In this document: positions 37,594 to 46,371 of the stretch, piece by piece
How the letters are laid out: every line of letters starts with the position of its first letter
How positions within the stretch are numbered: the stretch's first letter is position 1
DNA from: Achromobacter xylosoxidans
GTDB taxonomy: Bacteria > Pseudomonadota > Gammaproteobacteria > Burkholderiales > Burkholderiaceae_B
NCBI RefSeq assembly: GCF_014490035.1
Contig: NZ_CP061008.1
Coordinates: 2,108,001-2,172,000, forward strand
Direction of reading: 5' to 3'
Length of the DNA stretch: 64,000 nt
Position numbers and translations under genes: made by a program
The notes under the pieces: model-generated
Told to the model about the DNA's origin: nothing
The model's database searches: none
What the model saw: the letters and a program-made list of their open reading frames with translations, nothing else

Positions 37594-38607
37594 TTAGAAC
37601 CCTTCCAGCACGATCTTGCCCTGCGCCTTGCCGCTTTCAATGAAGGCGTGCGCCCGGCGCAGGTTTTCGGCGTTGATCTTGCCGTAGTGCGCGCCCAGGG
37701 TGGTGCGCAGCGCGCCTTCGTCGATCAGGCGGGCGGCCTGGTTCAGCAGTTCATGCTGCGCGATCATGTCGGGCGTGCCGTGCAGCGGACGCGCGAACAT
37801 GAACTCCCAATGCAGCGAGGCCGACTTGGACTTGAGCAGGCGCACGTCGATGGCTGCGGGATCGTCGATCAGGGCGATCTTGCCTTGCGGCGCAATCGCT
37901 TCGGCCATCTGCGCGAAATGCTGGTCGGTCTGTGTCAGGCCGGCGATGTGGCTGACGTGTCCGAAGCCGATGCGCTTGAGTTCGGCGGCCAGCGGCTGGC
38001 TGTGGTCGATCACGTGATGCGCGCCCAGTTCCCGCACCCAGGCCTGGGTTTGCGGGCGCGAGGCGGTGCCGATCACCGTGAGTCCGGTCAACTGGCGCGC
38101 CAACTGCACCAGAATGGATCCCACGCCGCCCGCGGCGCCGATGACCAGCAGGCTGCCTTGGCTGGGGGCGGCGTTGTCCAGCACGCGCAGGCGGTCGAAC
38201 AGCAGCTCCCAGGCGGTGATGGTGGTCAGCGGCAGCGCCGCGGCCTGGGCGTAGTCCAGGCTGGCCGGCATGCGGCCGACGATGCGCTCGTCCACCACGT
38301 GCAGCTCGCTGTTGGCGCCGGGGCGGTTCAGCGCGCCCGCATACCAGACGCGGTCGCCCGGCTTGAACAGGCTGGTCTTTGCACCCACTGCGCGCACCAC
38401 GCCGGCGGCGTCCCAGCCTATGACTTCGGGCTGGCCGTCCTTGGGCTTGCGATTGGCGCGGATCTTCACATCCACCGGGTTGACCGAAATGGCGCGGACC
38501 TCGACCAGCAGGTCGTGGTCGCCGGGCACCGGGTCGGCGATGTCGATGTCCTGCAGCGCCTCCGGGTGATCGGCGGGCAGGTTCTTGAAATAGGCGATGG
38601 CTTTCAT
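37594..38607 (-). CDS. Zinc-binding-dehydrogenase family protein (MDR, quinone-oxidoreductase-like)
   Basis: The 337-residue product is a medium-chain dehydrogenase/reductase. It has the GroES-like N-terminal domain (MKAIAYFKNLPADHPEALQD), the nucleotide motif LVIGAAGGVGSILVQLARQL and no structural-zinc Cys cluster, like the YhfP/quinone oxidoreductase group. It probably reduces a quinone or enone with NADPH. It follows an SDR gene by 15 bases in one operon, and a divergent LysR (39529) lies beyond it. Confidence 0.85.
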   Translation of the reverse strand: MKAIAYFKNLPADHPEALQDIDIADPVPGDHDLLVEVRAISVNPVDVKIRANRKPKDGQPEVIGWDAAGVVRAVGAKTSLFKPGDRVWYAGALNRPGANSELHVVDERIVGRMPASLDYAQAAALPLTTITAWELLFDRLRVLDNAAPSQGSLLVIGAAGGVGSILVQLARQLTGLTVIGTASRPQTQAWVRELGAHHVIDHSQPLAAELKRIGFGHVSHIAGLTQTDQHFAQMAEAIAPQGKIALIDDPAAIDVRLLKSKSASLHWEFMFARPLHGTPDMIAQHELLNQAARLIDEGALRTTLGAHYGKINAENLRRAHAFIESGKAQGKIVLEGF

Positions 38608-38622
38608 GGTTGCTTGCCGGGA

Positions 38623-39417
38623 TCAGATGATGGAACGCACCACGCCGCCGTCCACGCGCAGCGCCGCGCCGTTGGTGGCGGCGGCTTGCGTCGAGCTCGC
38701 GTAGACGACCATGTTGGCCACTTCTTCCACGGTGGCCAGGCGGCGCAGCAGCGAAGTGGGACGGTGCTGGGCGATGAAGTCGCGCTCCATCTGGTCCTGC
38801 GTGACGCCTTGTTCCTTGGCCATTTCGGCAAAGAAGTCCGACACGCCTTCCGAGCGCGTGGGGCCGGGCAGCACCGCGTTGACGGTGACGCCGGTGCCGG
38901 CGGTCAGCTCGGCCAGTCCGCGCGACACGCCCAGCAGGGCCGTCTTGCTGACGCCGTAGTGGATCATCTCCGCGGGGATCTGGACCCCGGATTCGCTGGA
39001 TATGAACACGATGCGGCCCCAGCCGGCGGCCAGCATGCGCGGCAGGTAGTAGCGCGACAGGCGCACGCCGCTCATGACGTTGATGTCCAGCATGTACTGC
39101 CAGTCGTCGTCCGTGATTTCAGTGAAGGACTTGGGGGCGAAGTAGCCGGCGTTGTTGATCAGGATGTCGACGTCGGGATGGGCGGCCGAGATCGAGGCCG
39201 CGCCGTCGGCGGTGGCGAGATCGGCCTGCACGGTGCTCACGCGCGCGGCGGGAAACTGCTGGGCAAGCGACGCGGCCGCCTGCGCCAGCTTGTCGGCGTT
39301 GCGGCCGTGCAGCACGACTTCGGCGCCGGCCTCGGCCAGGCCCGCGGCTATGGCCAGGCCGATGCCGCCGGACGATCCGGTGACCAGGGCCTTCTTGCCG
39401 TTCAGTTCGATTTTCAT
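38623..39417 (-). CDS. Short-chain dehydrogenase/reductase
   Basis: The 264-residue product has TGSSGGIG (13-20), NNAG (88-91), Ser140/141, Tyr154 and Lys158 (IHYGVSKTALLGVSRG), so it is a complete SDR. Substrate not known. It is first in an operon with the MDR gene and is divergent from a LysR gene. An NAD(P)H-dependent reduction of a carbonyl compound is expected. Confidence 0.88.
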   Translation of the reverse strand: MKIELNGKKALVTGSSGGIGLAIAAGLAEAGAEVVLHGRNADKLAQAAASLAQQFPAARVSTVQADLATADGAASISAAHPDVDILINNAGYFAPKSFTEITDDDWQYMLDINVMSGVRLSRYYLPRMLAAGWGRIVFISSESGVQIPAEMIHYGVSKTALLGVSRGLAELTAGTGVTVNAVLPGPTRSEGVSDFFAEMAKEQGVTQDQMERDFIAQHRPTSLLRRLATVEEVANMVVYASSTQAAATNGAALRVDGGVVRSII

Positions 39418-39528
39418 GGGGGACTCCTTGCGTGTCGGGGAATGGAGCCATGATTACCTAGTCCAAACCAGCGAAAAAGCGGCTAGCATCGCAGTCAGTT
39501 TCAATAATTTTTTGAAAATGAGGCCGGC

Positions 39529-40431
39529 ATGGTGCGGTTCGAGGATCTGAGGATATTCATGGCGGCGGCGGACCAAGGCAGCTTTTCCGCCGCCGCGCGC
39601 GAGCTGGACCTGACGCCAGCGGTCGCCAGCGCCGCGCTCAAGCGACTCGAGCAGGTTCTGGACGCGCGTCTCTTCGTGCGCACGACGCGCAGCCTCAGGC
39701 TGACGAGCGACGGCGCACGCTATCTGGAGCATGCCCGCGCGGCGCTGTCGGCGCTGGACGCGGGCAGGAACGCCGTGGCGCGCAACAAGACGGAAATCTC
39801 CGGCACGCTGTCCTTGTCGATCCCGTCCGACCTGGGCCGGCACGTGTTGCTGCCATGGCTGGATGAGTTCCAGGAACGGCATCCACGCGTCAACTTCCAG
39901 GTGCGCATCAGCGACCGCCTGGCCGACCTGTACCGGCAGCCGGTGGATCTTGCGGTGCGTTATGGCACTCCGAACGACTCTGGACTGGTGGCCCTGCCGC
40001 TATCCGAGCACAACCGCCGCGTGGTGTGCGCCTCGCCCGCATACCTTGCGCGCCATGGCGTGCCGCAGGTGCCCGATGACCTGCGCCGCCACAACTGCCT
40101 GTCCTTCGTGCTGGGCGAAACCCTGCACGACCGCTGGGCCTTCCGGCACGAAGGCGCAGCGCTCACCATACCGGTCAAGGGCGACCGCGTCGGCGATGAC
40201 GGCGAACTCGTGCGCCGTTGGGCCCTGGCTGGCCATGGCCTGGCCTATAAGTCGCGCTTTGACGTGCTGGCCGACCTGCGGGCGGGCAGGCTCATCGAAG
40301 TCCTGGCCGACTACACCAGCGAACCGTCGCCGCTATACCTGCTGTGCGTGCACCGCATGCTGCTGTCGCCGGCGGTAAAGCGGCTGCGCGAGTTCCTGCA
40401 CGAACGCTTCAAGGCGTTCGAGGCGGGCTAG
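39529..40431 (+). CDS. LysR-type transcriptional regulator
   Basis: The 300-residue product has an HTH start (MVRFEDLRIFMAAADQGSFS and SAAARELDLTPAVASAALKR) and a ligand domain with SGTLSLSIPSDLGRHVLLPW, typical of the CrgA/AphB-like LysR group that controls an adjacent oxidoreductase. It is divergent from the SDR-MDR operon across a 110-bp gap. Confidence 0.9.
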   Translation: MVRFEDLRIFMAAADQGSFSAAARELDLTPAVASAALKRLEQVLDARLFVRTTRSLRLTSDGARYLEHARAALSALDAGRNAVARNKTEISGTLSLSIPSDLGRHVLLPWLDEFQERHPRVNFQVRISDRLADLYRQPVDLAVRYGTPNDSGLVALPLSEHNRRVVCASPAYLARHGVPQVPDDLRRHNCLSFVLGETLHDRWAFRHEGAALTIPVKGDRVGDDGELVRRWALAGHGLAYKSRFDVLADLRAGRLIEVLADYTSEPSPLYLLCVHRMLLSPAVKRLREFLHERFKAFEAG

Positions 40432-40447
40432 CCGGCCTTTGTGCGCT

Positions 40448-40954
40448 TCAATGCGCGTGGCTGGCCCGTTGGTTTGCCGCGCGCGTGCGGGCGGCTTTCT
40501 TCGCGGCTGCGGAACGGCCCGCGGCGCCCTTGGTGGCGGCAGCCTTCTTGGCCGCGGCCGAGCGGGCGGCGGCGCTGCGCTTGGAGGCCGATGCGCTGGC
40601 CTGCCGCGACAACGCGGTGCGTGTAGCGGGCTTGGCGCTTTCCTTCTTCAGGGCGGTGGTGGTGGCCTTGGCGCGTGTGGCGGACTTGGCATGCCCATCA
40701 TGGGCTGCGTCGCTGTCCTGCTTTGCGCGGCGCTTGGTCGCCGCGCTGGCCTTCTTCGGCGCGGGCAGGGCCACGCCGGCGCGGCGCGCCTTGGACAGTC
40801 CGATCGCGATGGCCTGCTTGGTGGATCTCACGCCATGCTTGCCTTCGCGTACGTGTTCGATTTCCTCGCGCACGAATTCTCCGGCCTGCGTGGATGCGGA
40901 TTTTCCTTGCCGTTTGTCGCGCGCCGCTCGTTCCAGGGTTTTTCGTTCAGGCAT
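40448..40954 (-). CDS. DUF6496 histone-H1-like protein
   Basis: The 168-residue product has an N-terminal conserved block (FVREEIEHVREGKHGVRSTK and QAIAIGLSKARRAGV) of the DUF6496 family and a long Ala/Lys/Arg-rich C-terminal tail resembling histone H1 (AAAKKAAATKGAAGRSAAA). It may bind DNA non-specifically. AGGAGGTG precedes the ATG. Its neighbour is dodecin. Confidence 0.75.
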   Translation of the reverse strand: MPERKTLERAARDKRQGKSASTQAGEFVREEIEHVREGKHGVRSTKQAIAIGLSKARRAGVALPAPKKASAATKRRAKQDSDAAHDGHAKSATRAKATTTALKKESAKPATRTALSRQASASASKRSAAARSAAAKKAAATKGAAGRSAAAKKAARTRAANQRASHAH

Positions 40955-41142
40955 GACGACACCTCCTTGCTTGCGTTGCGAAAACGCGCTCCGCCGCGCC
41001 GAGGCCGGTGCGACGGAACTCGTAACACCACTCTAGCGCCGTGGGCGTATGCTGTGTGTTCGAATGGATTGCCGGTCGTAAGCGCCGGAACACCGCCGCC
41101 AGACCGACGATGCACGACTCACCCCCTTAGCGGAGACGAGCT

Positions 41143-41358
41143 ATGTCGAATCATGTCTACAAGCAAATCGAACTGGTGGGTTCATCCACCAAGTCCACCG
41201 ACGACGCCATCAGCCAGGCCATCGCGCGCGCTTCCGAGACGCTGCGCAACCTCGATTGGTTCGAAGTGACCGAAGTGCGCGGCCACATCAAGGACGGCAA
41301 GGTGGCGTACTGGCAGGTCGGCTTGAAGATAGGCATGCGGCTGGAAGGGAACGAGTGA
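41143..41358 (+). CDS. Dodecin
   Basis: The 71-residue product begins MSNHVYKQIELVGSSTKSTD and carries AISQAIARASETLRNLDWFE, VTEVRGHIKDGKVAYWQVGL, the full dodecin fold. Dodecins form dodecamers that store flavins; the Trp in NLDWFEV and the Gln of YWQVG are the usual ligand contacts. GGAG lies before the ATG. It stands alone, followed by a repeat-rich gap. Confidence 0.93.
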   Translation: MSNHVYKQIELVGSSTKSTDDAISQAIARASETLRNLDWFEVTEVRGHIKDGKVAYWQVGLKIGMRLEGNE

Positions 41359-41378
41359 GTCCGCTTGCTGCTTCTTTA

Positions 41379-41470
41379 TTGAGCACCCCTTCCAAGTGAT
41401 TGTCGGATAAGGATTTTTCCCGCTTGTTATCCGACTGTTCAGAGGCTTGTCCACATTCGGTGGGGACAAG
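41379..41470. repeat. 92-bp repeat, copy 1
   Basis: It begins TTGAGCACCCCTTCCAAGTG and ends CTTGTCCACATTC then GGTGGGGACAAG. CTTGTCC and GGGACAAG form an inverted repeat here. The DnaA-like element is TTGTCCACA. Confidence 0.7.
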
Positions 41471-41540
41471 CTTGCTTGCCTTGCGCCTGCCGTCATCGCG
41501 ATCCGCGGAGGCATCGTGAACCCGCCGGCATTGAGCGTTT

Positions 41541-41632
41541 CTTGAGCGGCAGCTTCAAGTGCTTGGTGCATAAGGCTTTTTGCATGCTGCCCTCATACTG
41601 TCCTCAGGCTTATCCACATTTGGCGGGGACAA
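41541..41632. repeat. 92-bp repeat, copy 2
   Basis: It ends with GGCTTATCCACATTTGGCGG then GGACAA. TTATCCACA is a perfect consensus DnaA box. The part CTGCCCTCATACTGTCCTCA is identical in copy 3. Confidence 0.75.
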
Positions 41633-41664
41633 CCTGGGCGCTTCGATACGGCATTTGAGCCATT

Positions 41665-41756
41665 CTTGACCACCCCTTGCAGGCGATTGATATGCAAGGG
41701 AATTTTCGACCTGCCCTCATACTGTCCTCATGCTTCTCCACAGAACGCGGGGACAA
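41665..41756. repeat. 92-bp repeat, copy 3
   Basis: It contains CTGCCCTCATACTGTCCTCA identical to copy 2 and TTCTCCACA followed by GGGGACAA. Confidence 0.75.
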
Positions 41757-41821
41757 ATCCACATTTCGGCGCAGCCGCCGCGCAAGTCCGCGCGGTCATC
41801 CTGGTTTCAGTGGATAAGTGC

Positions 41822-41861
41822 GTCAAAAATCATCCAAAAGGATGATTGCGCAATTTTTGAC
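41822..41861. repeat. Strong hairpin between repeat copies 3 and 4
   Basis: GTCAAAAAT (41822-41830) pairs with ATTTTTGAC (41853-41861), and AATCATCC pairs with GGATGATT around an AAAA loop; the two stems share bases, with GCGCA as a bulge. It overlaps the start of repeat copy 4. Confidence 0.65.
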
Positions 41862-41947
41862 CGGCCCTCGCAAGTGCTTGGCGGGACAGGGGAATTTCAC
41901 TATGCCCCAAGGCTGTCCTCAACCTTCTCCACAGTTGGCGGGGATAA
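41856..41947. repeat. 92-bp repeat, copy 4
   Basis: It begins TTTGACCGGCCCTCGCAAGT and ends with CTTCTCCACAGTTGGCGGGG then ATAA. It is the most diverged copy. Confidence 0.65.
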
Positions 41948-41953
41948 GTGAAT

Positions 41954-42060
41954 GCCCCCACGCCGCGCACGCTGCGCGTGCTTGCCGGCCCCCGAGGGGG
42001 CTGGCCCGCCTTGGGGCGGCCCGGCGGCGGGCCGCCGCTCGAGCTGCGCTGGCTGCGCAC
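41954..42060. repeat. GC-rich palindromic intergenic element
   Basis: It contains CGCGCACGCTGCGCG, CCCCCGAGGGGGC, GCCTTGGGGC and CCCGGCGGCGGGCC, all self-complementary. Elements with this phrase order are widespread in Burkholderiales intergenic regions. No coding function. Confidence 0.55.
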
Positions 42061-42118
42061 AATGGCCGCCGCATTCTCCGGTCGAGGAAGGATGCGGGAT
42101 TCATGGGAGGTCGCACGC

Positions 42119-42149
42119 AAAAAAAAGCCCCCCGACGTATCGGGGGGCT
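42119..42149 (-). terminator. Intrinsic terminator of the FMN reductase gene
   Basis: On the minus strand AGCCCCCCG (42149-42141), loop ATACGT, CGGGGGGCT (42134-42126), then eight T. It lies downstream of the FMN reductase gene. Confidence 0.85.
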
Positions 42150-42216
42150 GGATCGCCCGGAGGTAGACGGGCGATCTCTGCCGGCCGGGAGGAGCCCGCG
42201 CCGGCAGCGGCGGCGA

Positions 42217-42771
42217 TCAGGGGTTGAACTTCTTGATCCAGTCCACGTAGCGGTCCACCCAGCCTTGCAGGAACTTGCGGGTGCCTTCGTTGGTGATGTT
42301 GTACTGGTCGTCGACCAGGCCTTCGGTGTATTGCAGGAAGACTTCCGGCGTGGTCAGGGCGTTGGCGCCCTCGGCGGCCAGGATGTTGCGTAGGTGCTGC
42401 TGCATCAACGCGGTGCCGGCGGCGCTGGGCGAAGTGCCGACGATGCCGACGGCCTTGCCGGTCCAGGAGTTCTGGCCCCAGGGACGCGAACCCCAGTCGA
42501 TGGCGTTCTTGATGGCGGCGGGCACGGAGCGGTTGTGCTCGGGCGATACGAACAGGATGCCCTGGGCGTCGGCGATCTGCTGCTTGAGCTTGGCGGCGGG
42601 GGCGGGCAGGTTGTTCTCGTTGTCCTGGTTGTAGAGCGGCACGTCGCCCAGGCTCACGTATTCGAACTTGAAGTCCGCGGGCACCAGCTTTTCCAGCGCG
42701 CGGGCCAGCCGCAGGTTGAACGAGGCAGCGCGCAGGCTTCCGACGAAAACGGCAATCTTGTAGGTGCTCAT
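42217..42771 (-). CDS. NAD(P)H-dependent FMN reductase (flavodoxin-like)
   Basis: The 184-residue product begins MSTYKIAVFVGSLRAASFNL (phosphate-binding loop GSLRAAS) and has LYNQDNENN, FVSPEHNRSVPAAIKNAIDW (the SPEHNRS motif), GKAVGIVGTSPSAAG. These are signatures of ChrR/YieF-type quinone and chromate reductases. It reduces quinones, possibly protecting against oxidants. A terminator follows; no partner gene. Confidence 0.9.
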   Translation of the reverse strand: MSTYKIAVFVGSLRAASFNLRLARALEKLVPADFKFEYVSLGDVPLYNQDNENNLPAPAAKLKQQIADAQGILFVSPEHNRSVPAAIKNAIDWGSRPWGQNSWTGKAVGIVGTSPSAAGTALMQQHLRNILAAEGANALTTPEVFLQYTEGLVDDQYNITNEGTRKFLQGWVDRYVDWIKKFNP

Positions 42772-42901
42772 GGGGCGCAGGCTCCAAGGGGTGGACGGGA
42801 TTGTCAGTGTAGACCTGTACGCAAGCCCGCTCAATCACGATCGCGGATATGTTTATTCATGATCATGACGCGCTGATGTCGGCGGCGCGCGGGTTGGCGC
42901 G

Positions 42902-43276
42902 TCAGCTCATCAGGCTGACATGGGCAGCGACTACGCGCCATCCTTCAGGCGTGCGCATCCAGGTTTGGCTTTGCCGGCCGATGCGGTCGCTGCCGTCGCG
43001 CTGGAATTCCAGATTGGCCGTTGCGAAATCCTGGCCATAGGTGGTGACGACCGCGCGCAATACGCGCCGGGCCAGCCCTTGCGGTGAACGCGCCGCGCGG
43101 AAGGCGCGGATGGCATCGTAGCCGTAGAGATTTTCGCCCGCGCCATAGCGCAGCGTGTGAGGGCTGTTCCAGAACAGCGCATCCAGAACCTCCACCTGGT
43201 TGTTCACCAGGGCGGTTTCGTAGCGGTCCAGGGCGGCGGTGACTTCCGCCACGACGTCGGGCAGATTGATATCCAT
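42902..43276 (-). CDS. HpxZ/AtzH-like protein
   Basis: The 124-residue product begins [20 protein letters not shown] and has [29 protein letters not shown] (in part), with a C-terminal [17 protein letters not shown]. This is the HpxZ/AtzH-like (SnoaL-type cone fold) family, which accompanies amidases of oxalurate or carboxybiuret catabolism. Its partner genes (HpxX, HpxY) lie at 44780-46347, separated by an unrelated gene and a GntR gene. The role of HpxZ is not established. Confidence 0.8.
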   Translation of the reverse strand: MDINLPDVVAEVTAALDRYETALVNNQVEVLDALFWNSPHTLRYGAGENLYGYDAIRAFRAARSPQGLARRVLRAVVTTYGQDFATANLEFQRDGSDRIGRQSQTWMRTPEGWRVVAAHVSLMS

Positions 43277-43489
43277 GCGTGCTGCTCCAGTTGGCACCGT
43301 TATGGTGCGAAATCTAGGGGTAATCACCAATATGGTGTGTCCTGCGGTGCGGCGGCTCCGTCCCGTGAGCGGCGGTTTCTCGACCTCGTCGGGAGGAGCG
43401 CGGCGTGGCGATCCTGGCATGCCGCTTGCTAGGGTAAATACTGCATAGATGCTGCATAACAAGCTGCGCGCCGTCCCAGGAGTTCCGCC

Positions 43490-44029
43490 ATGTCCAGTTC
43501 CGCCGTTTCCGCCCCGGTCACCATGTTGGTCACCCGGCACATCACCCCCGAACGCTATGGCGATTTCCTGTCCTGGATGCGCCAGGGGGAAATCCTCGCG
43601 GCAGGTTTCCCGGGCTTTCTCGGGTCTGGCGTGCTGCAACCCGCGGAAGGCGGCGACCAGTACCAGATCGTCCTGCGTTTTGCCGACGCGGCCAGCCTCG
43701 CCCGCTGGGAAAACTCCCTGCCGCGGCGCATGTGGCTGGAACGCGGCGCGTCGCTGGTGCGCGCCAGCCACGAGCGCCGCGTCAGCGGCACGGACGACTG
43801 GTTCGCGCCCAGGACCAGCGCGCCGCCGCGCTGGAAGCAGGCCGTCAGCATCTGGCTGGCCTACTTTCCGGTGCTGCTCGTTTTCTCCGTGTTGGCTAGC
43901 GAACCGCTGAGCCTCTTGCCGGTTTTCTGGCGTGTGCTGATCACCAGCGTAGCGCTCACGCCGGTGATGGTGTTCATCTGCATGCCCCTGGTGGCGCGCA
44001 TGCTGCATCGCTGGCTGCGGGCGGGCTGA
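43490..44029 (+). CDS. Antibiotic-biosynthesis-monooxygenase-domain membrane protein
   Basis: The 179-residue product has an ABM-type ferredoxin-like domain (residues 1-105; [20 protein letters not shown] and [22 protein letters not shown]) and two membrane spans in the last 60 residues ([16 protein letters not shown] and a second). This two-part layout is common in bacterial homologues with no known reaction. It is the only plus-strand gene between hpxZ-like and GntR genes. Confidence 0.8.
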   Translation: MSSSAVSAPVTMLVTRHITPERYGDFLSWMRQGEILAAGFPGFLGSGVLQPAEGGDQYQIVLRFADAASLARWENSLPRRMWLERGASLVRASHERRVSGTDDWFAPRTSAPPRWKQAVSIWLAYFPVLLVFSVLASEPLSLLPVFWRVLITSVALTPVMVFICMPLVARMLHRWLRAG

Positions 44030-44049
44030 AGCAGGCAGGCGCGGCCGGT

Positions 44050-44757
44050 TCAGGCCGCGCGCGCGCCGCGGGAGGAATACAGCCGGTGCAGCGTGATCTT
44101 GCGCACCGCGGCCTGGCTGCCCTGGATATGCGCGTGCAGCAGCGCCACCGAGCGCGCCGCATCGCCGGCCAGCGCGGCTTCGAGTATGGCCGCGTGCTCT
44201 TCGTAGGTCTTGCCGATGCGCTCGGGCAGGGTAAAGTCCAGCCGCCGCACGATGCGGATGCGTTCGGTGGCTGCGCGGTGCACACGGGCGATCTCCGGAT
44301 TGCCAGCGGCGGTCACCAGGTCGATGTGAAAGCGCTCGTCCAGATTCGCCAGCCGCTCGCAGTCGCCCGAACGTTCGCTTGGGTCCACCAGCCAGATATC
44401 GGCCAGCGGGCGCAGCGCGCGCTGCCGCTCGGCGGCGCTGGCCGATGCGCACAGCGATTGCACCGCGGCCGCTTCCAGCACGCTGCGCAGCTCGTAGAAG
44501 TGGTCCAGCGTGTTGAAGTCCAGCGGCTTGACCAGCCAGCCATTGCGTTGCCGCACCTCCAGATAGCCTTCCCGCTCCAGGCGGAACAGGGCCTCGCGCA
44601 CGGGCGTGCGGCTGACCTGCAGGCGGTCGGCGATCTCGGTTTCGGTGAAGCGGTCGCCCGGCGCCAGCCGGAAGTCCAGGATGTCGCGCTTCAGCGTGCC
44701 GTAGGCGGTGTCGGCGAGCGTGCGCGGTATGTCGATGACGGCGAAGGCGGTTTCCAT
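44050..44757 (-). CDS. GntR-family regulator (FCD domain)
   Basis: The 235-residue product has a winged-helix N-terminus ([21 protein letters not shown] and [22 protein letters not shown]) and an FCD ligand domain with the metal-binding type histidines ([29 protein letters not shown]). It lies just downstream of hpxY and in the same direction, so it probably regulates the amidase/transport operon, in response to its substrate or product. Confidence 0.9.
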   Translation of the reverse strand: METAFAVIDIPRTLADTAYGTLKRDILDFRLAPGDRFTETEIADRLQVSRTPVREALFRLEREGYLEVRQRNGWLVKPLDFNTLDHFYELRSVLEAAAVQSLCASASAAERQRALRPLADIWLVDPSERSGDCERLANLDERFHIDLVTAAGNPEIARVHRAATERIRIVRRLDFTLPERIGKTYEEHAAILEAALAGDAARSVALLHAHIQGSQAAVRKITLHRLYSSRGARAA

Positions 44758-44779
44758 GTGGTGGCCTCGGAGCGGTGGT

Positions 44780-46168
44780 TCAAAGGGGGCGCAGGCGGGC
44801 AATGCCGGCCTGCTGCAGCGCGTGCGCGGCGCGCAGGCAATCGGCTTCGCGCCATGGCGCGCCGATCAACTGCACGCCCAGCGGCAGGTGATCGTCCTGT
44901 CCGGTTTCGGGCCAGACCGGCGCGGCGCAGACGGGCAGGCCGACGCATGACACCGGCTGCGTCAGGAGCCCCATGCTGGCGCGCGCCGGCAGCCGCTGGC
45001 CGGCCAACGTCAGCCAGTCCGAACCGATGGGCGTGGCCGGCACTGGCGTGGCAGGGGCGATCAGCACGTCGTAGTGTTCGAACAGCGTCAGCGCTTGGCG
45101 ATAGACGCGGTGGCGGATGCGCTGCGCCTGCTGCGCCCAGGCCGCGGGCACGAGGCTGCCTGCGACCAGCCGGTCGCGCGACAGCGGTTCGTAGTAGTCG
45201 TAGTGCGTGACGAGCCTGCGGCGATGCAGGGCGCCGCCTTCCGCCGCCGTGATGACGAAGGCCGCGGCGCGAGCTTGGGCGGCTCCCGTCAGTTCGACCA
45301 CGGCCGTGGCGTCCAGCGCACGCGCCGCGATCTCGACGGCGCGGCGGGCCTGCGGTCCGGCCCATTCCGAAAAGTAGCCGCCCAGCACCGCCACCCGCAG
45401 TCCGCGCATGCCCGCGTTCAGCGCCGGCAACGCGGCTTCGGCGGGACGTCCGGCGCAGGCCACGTCCTCGGCGTCCGCGCCCTGCAGCGCGTCGTAGGCG
45501 GCGGCAAGGTCGCTGGCGCTGGCCGCGAACGGTCCCAGATGGTCGAGGCTGCCGACGAACGGAAATGAGCCGGCGCGCGACAAGCGGCCGAAGGTAGGTT
45601 TCAGGCCGAACACGCCGCACAGCGATGCCGGCACGCGGATCGAACCGTTGGTGTCCGAGCCCAGCGTCAGCGGCACCAGGCCGCCCGCGACCGCGGCGGC
45701 GCTGCCGCCGGAGGAGCCGCCGGCGATGCGGGTGGTGTCGTGCGGGTTGCGGCAGGCGCCGTAGTGGCTGTTTTCCGTGGTGAAGCCGTAGGCGTGTTCG
45801 TCCATGTTCAGTGCGCCGACCAGCACCGCGCCGGCCTCGCGCATGCGCTCGACCAGCCTGGCGTCGCGCCGCGCGGGCGGGTTGGAGGCGTTGACCCGCG
45901 CGCCGGCCAGGGTGACTTCGTCGGCGATGTCGAACAGGTTCTTGACCGCATACGGCACACCCGCCAGCGGCGGCAGCGGCTCGCCGCGGGCGCGGCGCGC
46001 GTCGATGGCCGCCGCTTCCTGCCGCGCCCGGCTTTCGGTGACGGCGGTAAAGCAGTTGTAGCGCGCGTCGCGTTCGCGCACGCGCGCCAGCGTGGCGTCC
46101 AGCACGGCCATGGCGCTGCGTTCGCCGGCGCGGACCTGGCGCGCGATATCCTGCGCGGGGCCGCTCAC
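44780..46168 (-). CDS. AtzE/HpxY-like amidase
   Basis: The 462-residue product is an amidase-signature enzyme: catalytic Lys in GVPYAVKNLFDIADEVT, then TRIAGGSSGGSAAAVAGGL (cis-Ser and Ser nucleophile region) and GSDTNGSIRVPASLCGVFGLKPT. Length and neighbour match HpxY (oxalurate amidohydrolase) and AtzE (1-carboxybiuret hydrolase), both of which need a small partner encoded just upstream (here 46165-46347). The start is GTG at 46168, overlapping the partner stop by four bases. The exact substrate cannot be told from sequence. Confidence 0.85.
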   Translation of the reverse strand: MSGPAQDIARQVRAGERSAMAVLDATLARVRERDARYNCFTAVTESRARQEAAAIDARRARGEPLPPLAGVPYAVKNLFDIADEVTLAGARVNASNPPARRDARLVERMREAGAVLVGALNMDEHAYGFTTENSHYGACRNPHDTTRIAGGSSGGSAAAVAGGLVPLTLGSDTNGSIRVPASLCGVFGLKPTFGRLSRAGSFPFVGSLDHLGPFAASASDLAAAYDALQGADAEDVACAGRPAEAALPALNAGMRGLRVAVLGGYFSEWAGPQARRAVEIAARALDATAVVELTGAAQARAAAFVITAAEGGALHRRRLVTHYDYYEPLSRDRLVAGSLVPAAWAQQAQRIRHRVYRQALTLFEHYDVLIAPATPVPATPIGSDWLTLAGQRLPARASMGLLTQPVSCVGLPVCAAPVWPETGQDDHLPLGVQLIGAPWREADCLRAAHALQQAGIARLRPL

Positions 46169-46347
46169 GGACGGAACACCGCGGCCGATTCCAGCTCCAC
46201 GGCCAGCGGCTCGTCGACGAAGCCGGCCGCGATGTCCTGGATGCGCGCGAATTGCTGCGCGACGTCGGCCACCGTCTGCTCGCGCAAGGCATAGCCGGCC
46301 AGCGCCAGGGCGCTGCGTACGTATTGGTCGATGGTTTCCTGGGTCAT
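46165..46347 (-). CDS. AtzG/HpxX-like DUF4089 subunit
   Basis: The 60-residue product begins MTQETIDQYVRSALALAGYA and ends with FVDEPLAVELESAAVFRP, the DUF4089 pattern. It resembles GatC: a small helper that folds and activates the amidase. The stop overlaps the amidase GTG, so the two are coupled. It lies 24 bases after the ABC ATPase gene. Confidence 0.85.
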   Translation of the reverse strand: MTQETIDQYVRSALALAGYALREQTVADVAQQFARIQDIAAGFVDEPLAVELESAAVFRP

Positions 46348-46371
46348 GGCGGACTCTCCGGTACGGGTGAT

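Larger units (their letters stand above)
41359..42118. other. Gene-free region with four spaced repeats
   Basis: No gene is supported. It contains four imperfect 92-bp repeats (41379-41470, 41541-41632, 41665-41756, 41856-41947), a hairpin (41822-41861), and a GC-rich palindromic element (about 41954-42060). Each 92-bp unit ends with a DnaA-box-like TTNTCCACA and GGGGA(C/T)AA. Confidence 0.75.

Noticed and set aside
37504..39453. 649-residue plus-strand frame opposite MDR and SDR genes
   Set aside because: It is His/Gln/Gly-rich shadow sequence; the minus-strand SDR and MDR motifs are clear.
41359..42118. Chromosomal origin of replication at the DnaA-box-like cluster
   Set aside because: dnaA, dnaN or gidA genes are absent, only one of the four boxes is a perfect match, and no AT-rich unwinding region is evident.
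43902..44452. Long open frame fused through HpxZ, ABM and GntR regions
   Set aside because: It is a read-through shadow; the proper starts of HpxZ and GntR are identified by motif and ribosome site.
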